Shown here piece after piece: positions 44,988-54,648 of a stretch of DNA of 64,000 nucleotides. Where the stretch lies: positions 247,288-311,287 of the forward strand of contig NZ_JACHHI010000002.1 of the NCBI RefSeq assembly GCF_014207605.1, read 5' to 3'. Below the pieces are notes generated by a model. It saw only the letters and a list, made by a program, of their open reading frames with translations, was not told the DNA's origin and searched no databases. The translations under genes were made by a program, and so were the position numbers. Numbering within the stretch: the first letter of the stretch is position 1; the number at the start of each line of letters is the position of its first letter. The DNA comes from Negativicoccus succinicivorans (GTDB lineage Bacteria; Bacillota; Negativicutes; Veillonellales; Negativicoccaceae).

Positions 44988-46400
44988 ATGAAAGTAGAAG
45001 TTAAACCGGTAGATCAGCACCAGGTATCTTTGTTGATTGAAGTACCGGCGGATGCTGTTAACCAGGGTATCCAATCGGCAGTACAACGTATCAGCAACCA
45101 GGTAACCATTCCGGGGTTCCGTAAAGGTAAAACGCCGCGCAAAATTTTGGAAGCGCATTTCGGTAAAGACGCGATCATGGCGGAAGCCAGCGATCTGATC
45201 GTCAATAAATATTACGACGAAGCGTTGCGCGAACAGAATTTGGTACCGGTTACCCGCGCCGACGTGGACGTGGAACAGTTTGAAGAAGGCAAGGACATGA
45301 AATTCAAAGTCACCTTCATCAAAAAACCGGAAGTCAAATTGGGCGACTACAAAGAATTGAACGTCGAACATAAACATCAGAAAGTCACCGATAAAATGGT
45401 CGACGAACAGCTGGAAGCCATTGCCAAACAGCATGCCAAACTGACCGTTGCCGAAGGCGCGGAATTAGCGAACGGCGATCTGGCGATGATCGACTTCAAA
45501 GGCTCGATCGACGGCAAACCGTTTGACGGCGGTGAAGGCAAATCCTATCCGCTCGAAATCGGTTCCGGCAGCTTCATTCCGGGCTTTGAAGAACAGCTGA
45601 TCGGCCACAAAGCGGGCGATGAAGTGACGGTCAAAGTACAGTTCCCGAAAGAATATTTCGTGCAGGAACTCGCCGGCAAAGACGCGGAATTTGCGGTCAA
45701 TGTGTTGGACGTAAAACGCCGTGAAATGCCGGAATTGAACGATGAATTTGCGAAAACCGCAAGCTCGTTCGAAACGCTTGCTGAACTGAAAGCAATGGTT
45801 CGTCAGCAGATGCAGGAAAATATCGACAACCATGACCGCGAAGAATTCCAGAACAAATTGATCAAAACGGCGGTCGATAACGCGGAAACGGATATTCCGA
45901 ATGCGATGGTGGAAAGCCGCATCGATCAGATGGTCGAAGAGCTCAAACTGAATTTGGAAAGCCGCAACATGAAATTTGAAGACTACCTGGAACAGTCGAA
46001 AAACTCGCTGGAAAAATTGCGTGAAAACTATCGCGAAGCGGCTCTTGTCAATGTCAAAACGGACTTGGTATTGGAAGCTATTTGCCAAGCGGAAGACATT
46101 CATGTAACGCCGGAAGATATGAACATGGAAGTGTACCAGATGGCGCAGAATTTCGGCGCGGATCCGAAAGATGTCTGGGGCATCATCCAAAAAGAAGGAC
46201 GCATTTCGATGCTCGCGGGTACCGTAGCGCGTCGTAAAGCGGCTGCCTTCATCATCAACAACGCGAAACATGATCATGAAGAAGTAGCGGAAAAAGAAGA
46301 AAAACCGGCGAAAAAAGCCGGCGCTAAAAAAGCAGCGACCAAAAAAGCTGCTAAAGATGCAGACAACGAAGAAAAAGACGCTGAAAAAGCGGAAAAATAA
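44988..46400 (+). CDS. tig: Trigger factor (ribosome-associated chaperone / prolyl isomerase)
   Basis: 470 residues. The N-terminal ribosome-binding domain shows [13 protein letters not shown] (the FRK loop), the FKBP-like PPIase domain about residues 160-245 ([28 protein letters not shown]) and the helical C-terminal cradle. The final ~40 residues are an Ala/Lys/Glu-rich tail beyond the usual end of about 430 residues. AAAGGAGGAC precedes the ATG. It heads the tig-clpP-clpX-lon proteostasis block; the next start is 41 bases away. Confidence 0.96.
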   Translation: MKVEVKPVDQHQVSLLIEVPADAVNQGIQSAVQRISNQVTIPGFRKGKTPRKILEAHFGKDAIMAEASDLIVNKYYDEALREQNLVPVTRADVDVEQFEEGKDMKFKVTFIKKPEVKLGDYKELNVEHKHQKVTDKMVDEQLEAIAKQHAKLTVAEGAELANGDLAMIDFKGSIDGKPFDGGEGKSYPLEIGSGSFIPGFEEQLIGHKAGDEVTVKVQFPKEYFVQELAGKDAEFAVNVLDVKRREMPELNDEFAKTASSFETLAELKAMVRQQMQENIDNHDREEFQNKLIKTAVDNAETDIPNAMVESRIDQMVEELKLNLESRNMKFEDYLEQSKNSLEKLRENYREAALVNVKTDLVLEAICQAEDIHVTPEDMNMEVYQMAQNFGADPKDVWGIIQKEGRISMLAGTVARRKAAAFIINNAKHDHEEVAEKEEKPAKKAGAKKAATKKAAKDADNEEKDAEKAEK

Positions 46401-46441
46401 GACCGTCGTTTTCTTCTGTAAAGAATAACGAGGTGGATTCA

Positions 46442-47050
46442 TTGAATTATGTACCGATTGTGGTAGAGCAAACGGCGCGGGGCGAACGTTCCTATGACAT
46501 TTACTCCCGTCTGCTCAAAGACCGCATTGTCTTTTTAGGGGGTCCGATTGACGACAATGTCGCCAACATCGTGATCGCTCAACTGTTATTTTTGGAAGCG
46601 GAAAGTCCGGACAAAGACATTCACATCTATGTGAACAGTCCCGGCGGCGTCGTTACCGCAGGACTTGCGATTTACGACACCATGCAATACATCAAGCCCG
46701 ACGTCTCGACGATTTGCGTCGGTTCGGCTGCCAGCATGGGAGCCGTTCTCTTGGCGTCCGGCGCGACCGGAAAACGCTACGCGTTGCCGCATTCGCGCGT
46801 CATGATTCACCAGCCGCTCGGCGGCGTGCAGGGACAGGCGACGGAGATTGAAATTCATGCCCGCGAAATCCTGCGCATGCGCGAAGAATTGAACAACATT
46901 TTGGCACGCCACACGGGGCGTACGCTCGATGAAATCAATAATGATACCGAACGCGACCATTTCCTTTCAGCGGCAGAAGCGCTGAAATACGGCCTGGTTG
47001 ACGAAGTTCTCGATCGTCCGTTGCCCCCGCCGGGTGCCGCGACGAAATAA
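46442..47050 (+). CDS. clpP: ATP-dependent Clp protease, proteolytic subunit
   Basis: 202 residues from TTG 46442, set by GAGGTG at 46430-46435; the protein then begins [19 protein letters not shown], matching the family N-terminus. Serine protease with S98 (GSAASMGA), H123 ([12 protein letters not shown]) and the Asp further on (about residue 172). It forms a 14-mer barrel served by ClpX, encoded 9 bases downstream. Confidence 0.96.
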   Translation: MNYVPIVVEQTARGERSYDIYSRLLKDRIVFLGGPIDDNVANIVIAQLLFLEAESPDKDIHIYVNSPGGVVTAGLAIYDTMQYIKPDVSTICVGSAASMGAVLLASGATGKRYALPHSRVMIHQPLGGVQGQATEIEIHAREILRMREELNNILARHTGRTLDEINNDTERDHFLSAAEALKYGLVDEVLDRPLPPPGAATK

Positions 47051-47059
47051 GGAGGACAT

Positions 47060-48301
47060 GTGCGCAATACTACTGCTACACCACCGGTCTGCAGTTTTTG
47101 CGGCCGGTCCAACGATGAAGTCAAAAAATTAATTGCCGGTCCCGGGGTCTATATCTGCGATGAATGTATCGGCGTGTGCGAACACATTTTGCAAGAAGAA
47201 TTGCGCGCCGAACACAAGGCGAGCGCGGAAGAACTGGTAGTACCGTTACCGCGCGAAATTAAAGACCAACTGGACCAATACGTCATCGGTCAGGAGGACG
47301 CCAAGAAAAGTTTGGCGGTCGCCGTGTACAACCATTACAAACGGTTGCAGAGCGATGTCGACTCCGATGATGTCGAATTGCAAAAATCCAATATCGTGTT
47401 GATCGGTCCGACCGGCAGCGGTAAAACGCTGCTCGCGCAAACGCTGGCGCGGTTTCTGAATGTGCCGTTCGCGATTGCCGACGCGACCAGTTTGACGCAG
47501 GCGGGCTATGTCGGCGACGACGTGGAAAATATTTTGCTGCGACTGATTCAGGCGGCGGATTATGATATTGAACGCGCGCAACGCGGGATTATCTATATCG
47601 ACGAGATCGATAAAATCGCGAAACGCACGGAAAACACATCGATCACGCGTGACGTTTCCGGGGAAGGCGTGCAACAGGCGCTGCTCAAGATTTTGGAGGG
47701 GACGGTCGCAAGTGTTCCTCCACAGGGCGGGCGCAAGCACCCCAACCAGGAAATGATCATGATCGATACGACGAACATTCTCTTCATTTGCGGCGGCGCG
47801 TTTGACGGGATCGACCGTTACATTTCGCGACGCATGGCGAAAAAGACGATCGGTTTCGGCGCGGATATCGTCCGCAAAGAGGAACAGAATGTGGCGGAGA
47901 TCCTGACGCATGTGCAGCCGGAAGATCTGCTGAATTTCGGTTTGATTCCGGAATTCATCGGCCGTTTGCCCGTGCTTGTCACGCTCGATCCGTTGGATAA
48001 AAAAGCCTTGCTCAGAATTTTGACGGAGCCGAAGAATGCGCTTGTCAAGCAATACCGTAAATTGTTGGAAATGGACGGCGTGGAGCTGACGTTTACGCCG
48101 GACGCGCTTTCCGCTATTGCCGATGAAGCGCTCGCTCGCAACACCGGCGCGCGCGGTTTGCGAGCCATCATTGAGAAAGTGATGCGCAACGTGATGTTTG
48201 AGGTGCCGACGCTGAAAAACGTGAAGCAGGCGACGGTGACAAAAGAAACCATTCAGGACGGAGCGGAGCCGGAACTGGTATATCGCTCGCAGGTTGAGTA
48301 A
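47060..48301 (+). CDS. clpX: ATP-dependent Clp protease, ATP-binding subunit ClpX
   Basis: 413 residues from GTG 47060 after GGAGG; the overlapping ATG at 47058 is in another frame. The N-terminal zinc-binding domain has CSFCGRS and [11 protein letters not shown]+ motor: Walker [12 protein letters not shown], Walker [12 protein letters not shown], pore loop GYVGDD and ClpP-contacting IGF loop (TIGFGAD). It unfolds substrates for ClpP. Confidence 0.97.
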   Translation: MRNTTATPPVCSFCGRSNDEVKKLIAGPGVYICDECIGVCEHILQEELRAEHKASAEELVVPLPREIKDQLDQYVIGQEDAKKSLAVAVYNHYKRLQSDVDSDDVELQKSNIVLIGPTGSGKTLLAQTLARFLNVPFAIADATSLTQAGYVGDDVENILLRLIQAADYDIERAQRGIIYIDEIDKIAKRTENTSITRDVSGEGVQQALLKILEGTVASVPPQGGRKHPNQEMIMIDTTNILFICGGAFDGIDRYISRRMAKKTIGFGADIVRKEEQNVAEILTHVQPEDLLNFGLIPEFIGRLPVLVTLDPLDKKALLRILTEPKNALVKQYRKLLEMDGVELTFTPDALSAIADEALARNTGARGLRAIIEKVMRNVMFEVPTLKNVKQATVTKETIQDGAEPELVYRSQVE

Positions 48302-48332
48302 AAACGGGTTCCTCCGGGAGCCCGTTTGTTTT
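48302..48332 (+). terminator. Terminator between clpX and lon
   Basis: AAACGGG-TTCC / GGGA-CCCGTTT hairpin with one bulged G, followed by a T-rich tail interrupted by one G. Moderate strength; partial read-through into lon is plausible. Confidence 0.6.
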
Positions 48333-48356
48333 ATAGTAATCAGATAAGGAGGGAAT

Positions 48357-50708
48357 ATGGCGCAAAATAAAATCGAGGGCAGCATGAAATTTCCGTTGTT
48401 GCCTTTACGTGATGTGACGCTTTTCCCCCAGATGGTGACCGGTATCGAAGTCGGTCGGCCGCAATCGGTAGCCGCCGTGCGCGAGGCGATGCAGGGCGAC
48501 GGCTATGTGGCCTGCGTGATGCAGCGTCATATGGATACGGACAACCCGGGTATTGACGATTTGTATACCATGGGCACCATCGGTAAAGTAAAACAAATCT
48601 TGCAGCTGCCGGACGGCGTGCTGCGGGTACTTTTAGAAGGGGTTACGCGGGTTCATCTGCTAGATATCGAAGCGACGGGTGCGTGGCAAACGGCGGAAGT
48701 GATCGACTGCGTGCTTGAAGAAAGCGATTCACCTCTGTTGGAAACTTATCGCCGCGATGTGGTTAAGCGGTTCGGCGAGTGGTTGGAGCACGCCCAAATC
48801 ACGATGGAAAACGATGCGCTTGCGCAATTTGAAGCATTGACGGACCCGGGTGAAGTGGCTGACTTCGTCACGATGTACTTGCCGCTTGCACCGGCCGTAC
48901 GGCAGCGTATTCTCGCGGAACTTTCCGTAGAGCGTAGGCTGGTGGCCGTACGCAAATTTCTCTTGGCGGAGCAGGAAATCGCCGCGCTGGAGAAAAAGCT
49001 GAACGCGGAAGTTCGCCAAGGCATGGATAAAAATCAGCGCGAATACTATTTGCGTGAAAAATTGCGCGTTATTCGTGACGAGCTCGGCGATCACATGGAG
49101 ATTGACGAGGAAGTTGACGAGTACCGTAAAAAGTTGGCGGCGATCGAGCTGCCCGCCGCGTCCGCGGAAAAAATTGAAAAAGAAATCAAACGTCTGGAAA
49201 AAACGCCGCCTTTGACACCGGATGCGGCCGTTTTGCGCAACTATCTGGACTGGATCTTTGACTTGCCGTGGAACACGGAAAGCACGTTCGCGACCGATCT
49301 GAAAGAAGCGCAGGCGGTACTGGACGCGGACCATTTCGGTTTGACGAAAATCAAAGAGCGGATCTTGGAACATTTGGCGGTGCGGCAGTTGACGCAATCG
49401 CAAAAAGGACCGATTCTTTGCTTTGTCGGGCCGCCGGGCACCGGTAAAACCAGTTTGGCGCAATCGATTGCGCGTGCGCTCGGCGCGGAATTTACCCGTG
49501 TTTCGCTCGGCGGCGTGCACGACGAATCGGAAATCCGCGGCCATCGCCGTACGTATATCGGCGCGTTACCCGGACGACTGATTCAGGGTATTGCGCGCGC
49601 GAAGACGAAAAATCCGGTATTTTTGCTGGATGAAATTGACAAGCTCGGTAACGATTTTCGCGGTGATCCCGCCTCGGCTTTACTGGAGGCGCTCGACCCG
49701 CAGCAAAACGGCACGTTCAGCGATCATTTCATCGAATTGCCGTTCGATTTTTCCAATGTCTTTTTCATTACCACGGCCAACACGACCAATTCGATTCCGG
49801 AGCCGCTGTTGGATCGTATGGAAGTCATTACGCTTTCGGGTTATACCGAAGAAGAAAAAGTGGAAATCGCCAAACGTTACCTTTTGCCGCGGCAAATCAA
49901 GGAAAACGGTCTGGCGAAAAGCGACGTGCGCCTCAGTCAGGCGGTGCTGCGCCGCTTGATTCGCGATTACACGCGCGAAGCGGGCGTACGTCACCTGGAA
50001 CAGGTGATCGGCAGCGTTTGCCGAAAATTGGCGAAACGTAAAGTGATGCGGGAAGAAGCGCTCACTGTCACCGTCAAAAATCTCGAAACCTTGTTGGGAC
50101 CGGCGCGGTACCTGACTCCGCCGCAAGATCGTCGCGACGAAGTGGGACGCGTGACGGGACTCGCCTGGACGCAGGTCGGCGGGGAAGTTTTGAACACGGA
50201 AGTGACGGCGTTTAGCGGGTCTGGTAAAATGATCTTGACAGGCCAGCTCGGCGACGTGATGAAAGAATCCGCGCAGGCGGCGTACACCTATGTGCGCAGT
50301 CGGGCGGAAGAGTTGCATCTGGCAGCTGATTTTTATCGCACGATCGATATTCACATCCATTTACCCGAAGGCGCGATCCCGAAAGACGGACCGTCGGCGG
50401 GCATCACGATGGCGACCGCTATCGCCTCGGCCGTGACGAAATGTCCGGTACGAGCCGATACCGCGATGACGGGTGAAATCACCTTGCGTGGACAGGTGCT
50501 TGCCGTCGGCGGCATCAAAGAAAAGGTGCTGGCGGCGCATCGGGCCGGTATTCGCCGGATTCTTTTACCGAAAGAAAACCGCCGCGATCTGGCGGATATT
50601 CCGCAGAGCGTGCGTGACGATTTGGTTTTCCATTTCGTTTCCCATATGGATGAAGTGCTGCAGCAGGCTATGTCTGAACCGGTAAAACAGAAACGGGGTG
50701 AGGCGTAA
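48357..50708 (+). CDS. lon: ATP-dependent protease Lon (LonA)
   Basis: 783 residues. An N-terminal substrate-binding domain ([20 protein letters not shown]), a coiled-coil region, AAA+ ATPase with [11 protein letters not shown] and [10 protein letters not shown], and a C-terminal protease with the Ser-Lys dyad S680 (PKDGPSAG) and K723 ([10 protein letters not shown]). GGAGGGAAT precedes the ATG. It is followed 2 bases later by engB, the common Firmicute order. Confidence 0.97.
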   Translation: MAQNKIEGSMKFPLLPLRDVTLFPQMVTGIEVGRPQSVAAVREAMQGDGYVACVMQRHMDTDNPGIDDLYTMGTIGKVKQILQLPDGVLRVLLEGVTRVHLLDIEATGAWQTAEVIDCVLEESDSPLLETYRRDVVKRFGEWLEHAQITMENDALAQFEALTDPGEVADFVTMYLPLAPAVRQRILAELSVERRLVAVRKFLLAEQEIAALEKKLNAEVRQGMDKNQREYYLREKLRVIRDELGDHMEIDEEVDEYRKKLAAIELPAASAEKIEKEIKRLEKTPPLTPDAAVLRNYLDWIFDLPWNTESTFATDLKEAQAVLDADHFGLTKIKERILEHLAVRQLTQSQKGPILCFVGPPGTGKTSLAQSIARALGAEFTRVSLGGVHDESEIRGHRRTYIGALPGRLIQGIARAKTKNPVFLLDEIDKLGNDFRGDPASALLEALDPQQNGTFSDHFIELPFDFSNVFFITTANTTNSIPEPLLDRMEVITLSGYTEEEKVEIAKRYLLPRQIKENGLAKSDVRLSQAVLRRLIRDYTREAGVRHLEQVIGSVCRKLAKRKVMREEALTVTVKNLETLLGPARYLTPPQDRRDEVGRVTGLAWTQVGGEVLNTEVTAFSGSGKMILTGQLGDVMKESAQAAYTYVRSRAEELHLAADFYRTIDIHIHLPEGAIPKDGPSAGITMATAIASAVTKCPVRADTAMTGEITLRGQVLAVGGIKEKVLAAHRAGIRRILLPKENRRDLADIPQSVRDDLVFHFVSHMDEVLQQAMSEPVKQKRGEA

Positions 50709-50710
50709 CG

Positions 50711-51373
50711 ATGGCAGAGGAATCATTTCGTATTGTAGAATCATCCTACTTGTTATCCGCGGTGAAATTATCGCAATGCAAGAAAGATGATTTGAAAGAG
50801 ATCGCCTTTATCGGCCGATCCAATGTCGGAAAATCATCACTCATTAACTCGTTGTGCAATCACCGGGGACTGGCGATGGTCAGTCGCGAACCCGGTAAAA
50901 CGCGCACAATTAATTATTTTTCCATTCGCTCGAAACAAGCTGTCGACGGCGCGGGCGATGCAGGCGAAAGCGAACAGAATTGGTACCTGGTAGACTTGCC
51001 GGGGTACGGATTTGCGAAGACCGGTCACGAGAATCGTGATGCGTGGTCGGGTTTTATTGCCGATTATGCGGCGAACTCGCGACACTTGGCATTGATGTGT
51101 CTGTTGATCGATTTGCGGCATCCCCAGTTGCCGATTGATAAAAAAGCGTACCAGTGGCTGCGCGGCTTGGGTATGCCCCTGCAAGTCATCGGCACGAAAG
51201 CCGATAAACTCGGGCAAAGCGATCGCCAGAAAAATATTCGGACGATCGCGCATGAATATCCGGGTGACTATCCGCCGCTGATGTATTCATCGAAAAATCA
51301 TCTGAATCGTCAGGCTTTATTGCAGGTGATTCAGAGTTTTGTGGTCGATCCGCAGGAGGCGCCGCATGCATAA
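50711..51373 (+). CDS. engB: Ribosome biogenesis GTPase EngB (YsxC/YihA)
   Basis: 220 residues. G1 [11 protein letters not shown]2/G3 region GKTRTINYF and [11 protein letters not shown]4 GTKADKL and G5 YSSKNH. It is needed for 50S assembly. An insertion of about 10 residues ([13 protein letters not shown], about 78-90) lengthens the loop between G2 and G3. It starts 2 bases after the lon stop and overlaps the next gene by 8 bases. Confidence 0.95.
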   Translation: MAEESFRIVESSYLLSAVKLSQCKKDDLKEIAFIGRSNVGKSSLINSLCNHRGLAMVSREPGKTRTINYFSIRSKQAVDGAGDAGESEQNWYLVDLPGYGFAKTGHENRDAWSGFIADYAANSRHLALMCLLIDLRHPQLPIDKKAYQWLRGLGMPLQVIGTKADKLGQSDRQKNIRTIAHEYPGDYPPLMYSSKNHLNRQALLQVIQSFVVDPQEAPHA

Positions 51374-51818
51374 AAGAGTCGCCGCGCTGTTGCTCGGCAT
51401 CGGTATCGGCATGATGCCGTGGACAACGTTTGCGTATAATCACTACGCGCCGAACTCGTTTGATGAAGTGGAACGCTACACCGCGGGGTATCAGGCGGCG
51501 GCGACGCTGATTGAAGCGGGAGCGGCTCCCGGTTACGACGCGACGTTGCTCGAACGTCCGCATTTGACGCGCTTTGAATTGGCGCGCGCCGTGGCGGCGA
51601 TGCTGCGCGACGGTTATTTGACTCCGGCGCAGCGGGAAGCATTGACACCGACGCAAAAGGAATACGCGCGCGAACTGCAGGCGTTAGGCGTCGGGACCGA
51701 GTCAAAACCGCGTGGTAACATTGAAATCAGCGGCGATTTACGTTTGCGCCACACCGAAGGAACGGAATCCGAAAATGATGCGCGGGTACGCATTGGCGCC
51801 GTCTATACGACGAACTAA
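51366..51818 (+). CDS. Secreted SLH-like/porin-N-terminus-like protein without a barrel
   Basis: 150 residues from ATG 51366, set by CAGGAGGC inside the end of engB. Signal peptide 1-23 (ending TTFA). The mature part resembles the start of the OmpM porin: an SLH-like stretch (GYQAAATLIEAGAAPGYD ... LTRFELARAVAAML), a linker ending LQALGV, then NIEISGDLRLRHTEG, like the first barrel strand of the porin. It stops there, with a terminator 40 bases on. It could be a remnant of a decayed porin or a small SLH protein in its own right. Neither flanking frame continues the barrel. Confidence 0.7.
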   Translation: MHKRVAALLLGIGIGMMPWTTFAYNHYAPNSFDEVERYTAGYQAAATLIEAGAAPGYDATLLERPHLTRFELARAVAAMLRDGYLTPAQREALTPTQKEYARELQALGVGTESKPRGNIEISGDLRLRHTEGTESENDARVRIGAVYTTN

Positions 51819-51855
51819 AAAGTAACAACGGCTGAATAATGGATTTTCGGACAAT

Positions 51856-51884
51856 AAAAAAACGGCTCGGATGAGCCGTTTTTT
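51856..51884. terminator. Bidirectional terminator
   Basis: AACGGCTC, loop GGAT, GAGCCGTT within A- and T-runs. It lies between the lon-engB unit (+) and a membrane-protein gene (-). Confidence 0.9.
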
Positions 51885-51886
51885 GT

Positions 51887-52822
51887 TTACCAAAGTTTCC
51901 ATGAAGTCGGCACGTACAGCAAGTCGGTAATGCCGTGCGGCGCCGGTTGCACCAGGAAAAGGCACAACACCGCGAGAACGACAAGGCCGAGCGCAATCGG
52001 GTTGGCTTCGCCGCGTTCGCTGACCTGATAGTAGCCGAAGAGCCGAATGGCGATCGTCGCCGCCAGCGCCGTGATCAAACCGGAAAGGCTGATGATGCCG
52101 TAGACGATATTGGCCGCGACAAAAGTGAGAAACACGACCGGAACAGTGACTATCGCCAAGTAGCGGGCAAGTGTCGAGACGCGTTGACGTTTGAGATCGC
52201 GCAGCCAATCGCTCCATTCGAGACCGCAGAAACCGAGCAGGAACCAGGCCGCATAAATCACCGCATCCCAAGTGGTCTGCAAGCGTTTACGATTTTTGCC
52301 GAGCCAGAAAATGAGACCCGTGGCGATCAGGATCAGGACCCCGCAAATCAAGTAATAGTACGGCGCGGGAATCACGGACAGCGCCAACAGACCGAGCAGC
52401 GCCGGAATGAAACCGCAGACGGAATATTTTACGAGCGTCATGCGTGTCGGGCGCTGATCAATCGGTAACTCCAGATAGAGCATCGCCAGGACCTCCATCA
52501 GGAAGAAACCGACGAAGGACGCGATCGCGTAAAACGGATTGGCGACGAGCGTGAAAGCGACAAACAGCACCGGAATTAAAATTCGCCAGCCCTTAAAAAT
52601 TCGTAACGTTTTGAAGCTTAAGCGTTCTCCCTGCGTATGAATAGTCAACTGCATAAACGCGAGGAAGGTCAGCATCATGCCGATCGTTTGCATCGGCGTA
52701 GCGCCTAAATACAGAAAACAGCAAAGCACCAAAGCCGACAGGTTGGCGCCGGTGAAACGCGCGAGTAACGCGCAAAAAAAGCCGATGTTCAAATACGGCA
52801 ACGTGGCGAACAAGAAATCCAT
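51887..52822 (-). CDS. Polytopic membrane protein of unknown function
   Basis: 311 residues with about eight to ten hydrophobic segments, including NIGFFCALLARFTGANL, IGMMLTFLAFMQL, LIPVLFVAFTLVANPF and a C-terminal helix before PAPHGITDLL. A basic loop (KNRKRLQ and DLKRQR) faces the cytoplasm. The paired halves faintly recall small exporter families (TauE/SafE-like), but I cannot assign it. The start follows a TTAAAGGAG-like site. Monocistronic. Confidence 0.75.
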   Translation of the reverse strand: MDFLFATLPYLNIGFFCALLARFTGANLSALVLCCFLYLGATPMQTIGMMLTFLAFMQLTIHTQGERLSFKTLRIFKGWRILIPVLFVAFTLVANPFYAIASFVGFFLMEVLAMLYLELPIDQRPTRMTLVKYSVCGFIPALLGLLALSVIPAPYYYLICGVLILIATGLIFWLGKNRKRLQTTWDAVIYAAWFLLGFCGLEWSDWLRDLKRQRVSTLARYLAIVTVPVVFLTFVAANIVYGIISLSGLITALAATIAIRLFGYYQVSERGEANPIALGLVVLAVLCLFLVQPAPHGITDLLYVPTSWKLW

Positions 52823-52940
52823 AATTAACTCCTTTAATCTCTATTAATATTCTTTAAGTATAACGGAGTGGCTGTCGACTTTCAAGTAATGAATGACAAA
52901 TCAACGCATGGAATTAATTATTTGCAGGAGCGCGCATTCT

Positions 52941-52949
52941 TGCTACAAT
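52941..52949 (+). promoter_or_regulatory. Extended -10 promoter of the flavodoxin/binding-protein genes
   Basis: TGCTACAAT with a -35-like TTTGCA at 52921-52926 (17-base spacer before TACAAT). Confidence 0.6.
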
Positions 52950-52991
52950 AAAGGCAGAGCATTTACTGACAGAGATCCTGGAGGGGATAGT

Positions 52992-53501
52992 ATGGCGCAA
53001 ACAATTATGGTGACCTATGCGTCGCAAACAGGCAATACCAAACAGGTAGCGGAAGCCATTGCGGATGAATTGGGCGTTTCGGCCGTACCGATGGAAGCTG
53101 CGGATCCGTCCCAAGCGGAGTGCATCGCGGTAGGATTTTGGGTGCACGCCGGTAAGCCTTGTGAAGAAGCAACACGCTTTCTGGAAAGTCTTGCAGGGAA
53201 AAAAGTGTTTTTGTTCGGCACGATGGGAGCGAAACCATCGGAAGAGCATGCGATTCTGAGCGCGCGGGCGGCGCGTGACATGATCGCGGAACGCAACTTG
53301 CTCTTGGGACAATTCATCTGCCAGGGTAAATTGGCGGATACGATTCAAAAAGAAGTGACCACGTTGGTTCGCTTTCCGTACGGTGAGCCCGTGACATTGA
53401 CGCGAGACATGATGGCGGACTCGGCGTCGCATCCGGATGCGGCGGATCTTGAGGCGGCTCGTCAAGAGGCCCGCAAGGCATTTGCCAAAGTACGCCGGTA
53501 A
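52992..53501 (+). CDS. Flavodoxin-like protein
   Basis: 169 residues from ATG 52992, set by TGGAGGGG. FMN phosphate loop YASQTGNTKQVAEA. The later motifs are not those of short-chain electron-carrier flavodoxins: GFWVHAGKPCEEA, FLFGTMGAKPSEEHA and GQFICQGKL. This pattern (GFWV ... lFgTmGA ... FiCQGK) belongs to a flavodoxin-family subgroup found in anaerobes, some of them linked to tetrapyrrole (bilin) reduction; I give that only as a resemblance. It is followed 45 bases later by a metal/cofactor-binding protein gene, so a role in haem or iron metabolism is possible. Confidence 0.85.
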   Translation: MAQTIMVTYASQTGNTKQVAEAIADELGVSAVPMEAADPSQAECIAVGFWVHAGKPCEEATRFLESLAGKKVFLFGTMGAKPSEEHAILSARAARDMIAERNLLLGQFICQGKLADTIQKEVTTLVRFPYGEPVTLTRDMMADSASHPDAADLEAARQEARKAFAKVRR

Positions 53502-53546
53502 GTTTCGCTTGTCGCCGCGACAAGCACTCTGTAAAGCGAGGCCATA

Positions 53547-54527
53547 ATGAATCAAAAACGGAAACGAAAATGGATGATCGTCGTCGGCGTGATCGTTGTG
53601 CTGGCCGCGGTCGTATTGTTGTTGCGCGGATTCGGTGAGAAAACGCCGAAGACGGTGAAAACGACGCAGCAGCTGACATATACGGACAGTTTGGAACGGG
53701 AAGTGACTTTTAACGCGCCGACGCAGCGCGTGATTGCGCTGGATAATATCGAAGCCAAAATTGTGGACGCGTTAGGCGTGACGCCGTTGGCGGTTACGAC
53801 GCATGCGAGTTTACCGCAACGTCTGGCGGACAAGTGGAAGGCGTTGCCGCAATTGAGCGCGAGTCCCAATCCGGCGGAAATCGCCGCCCTTTCACCCGAT
53901 ATCGTTGTGGGTCCGGCCACGCATGTATCGCCGGAGTGGATCACTGATTTGGCGGAAGATAAGGTGCCGGTGCTTTTTTGGAAAACGGAATCATTGGCGG
54001 ATATTGAAAATCGGATTTATTTCTGGGGCGCTGTTTTGGGACGAGAACCTGCCGCGGAAAAAATTATCCACAATATGGAAACGAGCATTGAAAAAACATG
54101 CAATGCATTCGCATCGGTGCCCCCGAAACATGTGTTGATTCTTGATGTGAACGACAACGGTGTAGGCGCCTGTGACAGTCATACGCTGATCGGAAACTTG
54201 GCGCAGCTGATTCCGATGGTCAACCTGGCCGATGAATTGGCGGATGCGCCGCGTGACAAGGAAGGCCTGATCCCGATCGAAAACGTGATGGAGGCCAACC
54301 TGCAACCGCAAGCCGTGATCGTTCTGCGCGAACAGGATGCGGCATCGACGGGAGCCGCGGCTTGGGAAGAGTTGGAATCGTCCGCTTATTGGCAAACATT
54401 GCCGGCGCTGGCATCCGGCAATGTAACGATGTTTACCGATGACGAGATCTCCGCTACGGTAAGCGTGCGAGCGGCGGATGCTGTTGCACTGCTTGCGAAA
54501 ACTTTATACGGACCGCGTGATTCGTAA
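53547..54527 (+). CDS. Periplasmic binding protein, FecB/BtuF type (iron-siderophore/haem/cobalamin)
   Basis: 326 residues. The N-terminus is a basic stretch then one hydrophobic helix (about 9-27) with no lipobox Cys, so it is probably membrane-anchored by an uncleaved signal. The mature part is a class III binding protein: TDSLEREVTFNAPTQRVIAL, EIAALSPDIVVGPA, HVLILDVNDNG and the second lobe to residue 326. These bind siderophores, haem or cobalamin for ABC importers. No permease or ATPase is adjacent; its neighbour is the flavodoxin-like gene. Confidence 0.85.
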   Translation: MNQKRKRKWMIVVGVIVVLAAVVLLLRGFGEKTPKTVKTTQQLTYTDSLEREVTFNAPTQRVIALDNIEAKIVDALGVTPLAVTTHASLPQRLADKWKALPQLSASPNPAEIAALSPDIVVGPATHVSPEWITDLAEDKVPVLFWKTESLADIENRIYFWGAVLGREPAAEKIIHNMETSIEKTCNAFASVPPKHVLILDVNDNGVGACDSHTLIGNLAQLIPMVNLADELADAPRDKEGLIPIENVMEANLQPQAVIVLREQDAASTGAAAWEELESSAYWQTLPALASGNVTMFTDDEISATVSVRAADAVALLAKTLYGPRDS

Positions 54528-54541
54528 CAAACACGCTGATC

Positions 54542-54569
54542 AAAGAGAGGCGCTCGCCTCTCTTTTTTT
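54542..54569 (+). terminator. Terminator after the binding-protein gene
   Basis: AAAGAGAGGC, loop GCTC, GCCTCTCTTT and further T residues. Confidence 0.9.
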
Positions 54570-54603
54570 GTATCGCCATTTCGGGAGAGTAATTAAAGCA
54601 TTA

Positions 54604-54612
54604 TGTTATAAT
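54604..54612 (+). promoter_or_regulatory. Extended -10 promoter of the DUF1538/PII-like operon
   Basis: TGTTATAAT, 37 bases before the start codon; weak -35. Confidence 0.6.
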
Positions 54613-54648
54613 GATTTTATCTGAATCGGGAAAGTTTGGGGTGAATTG

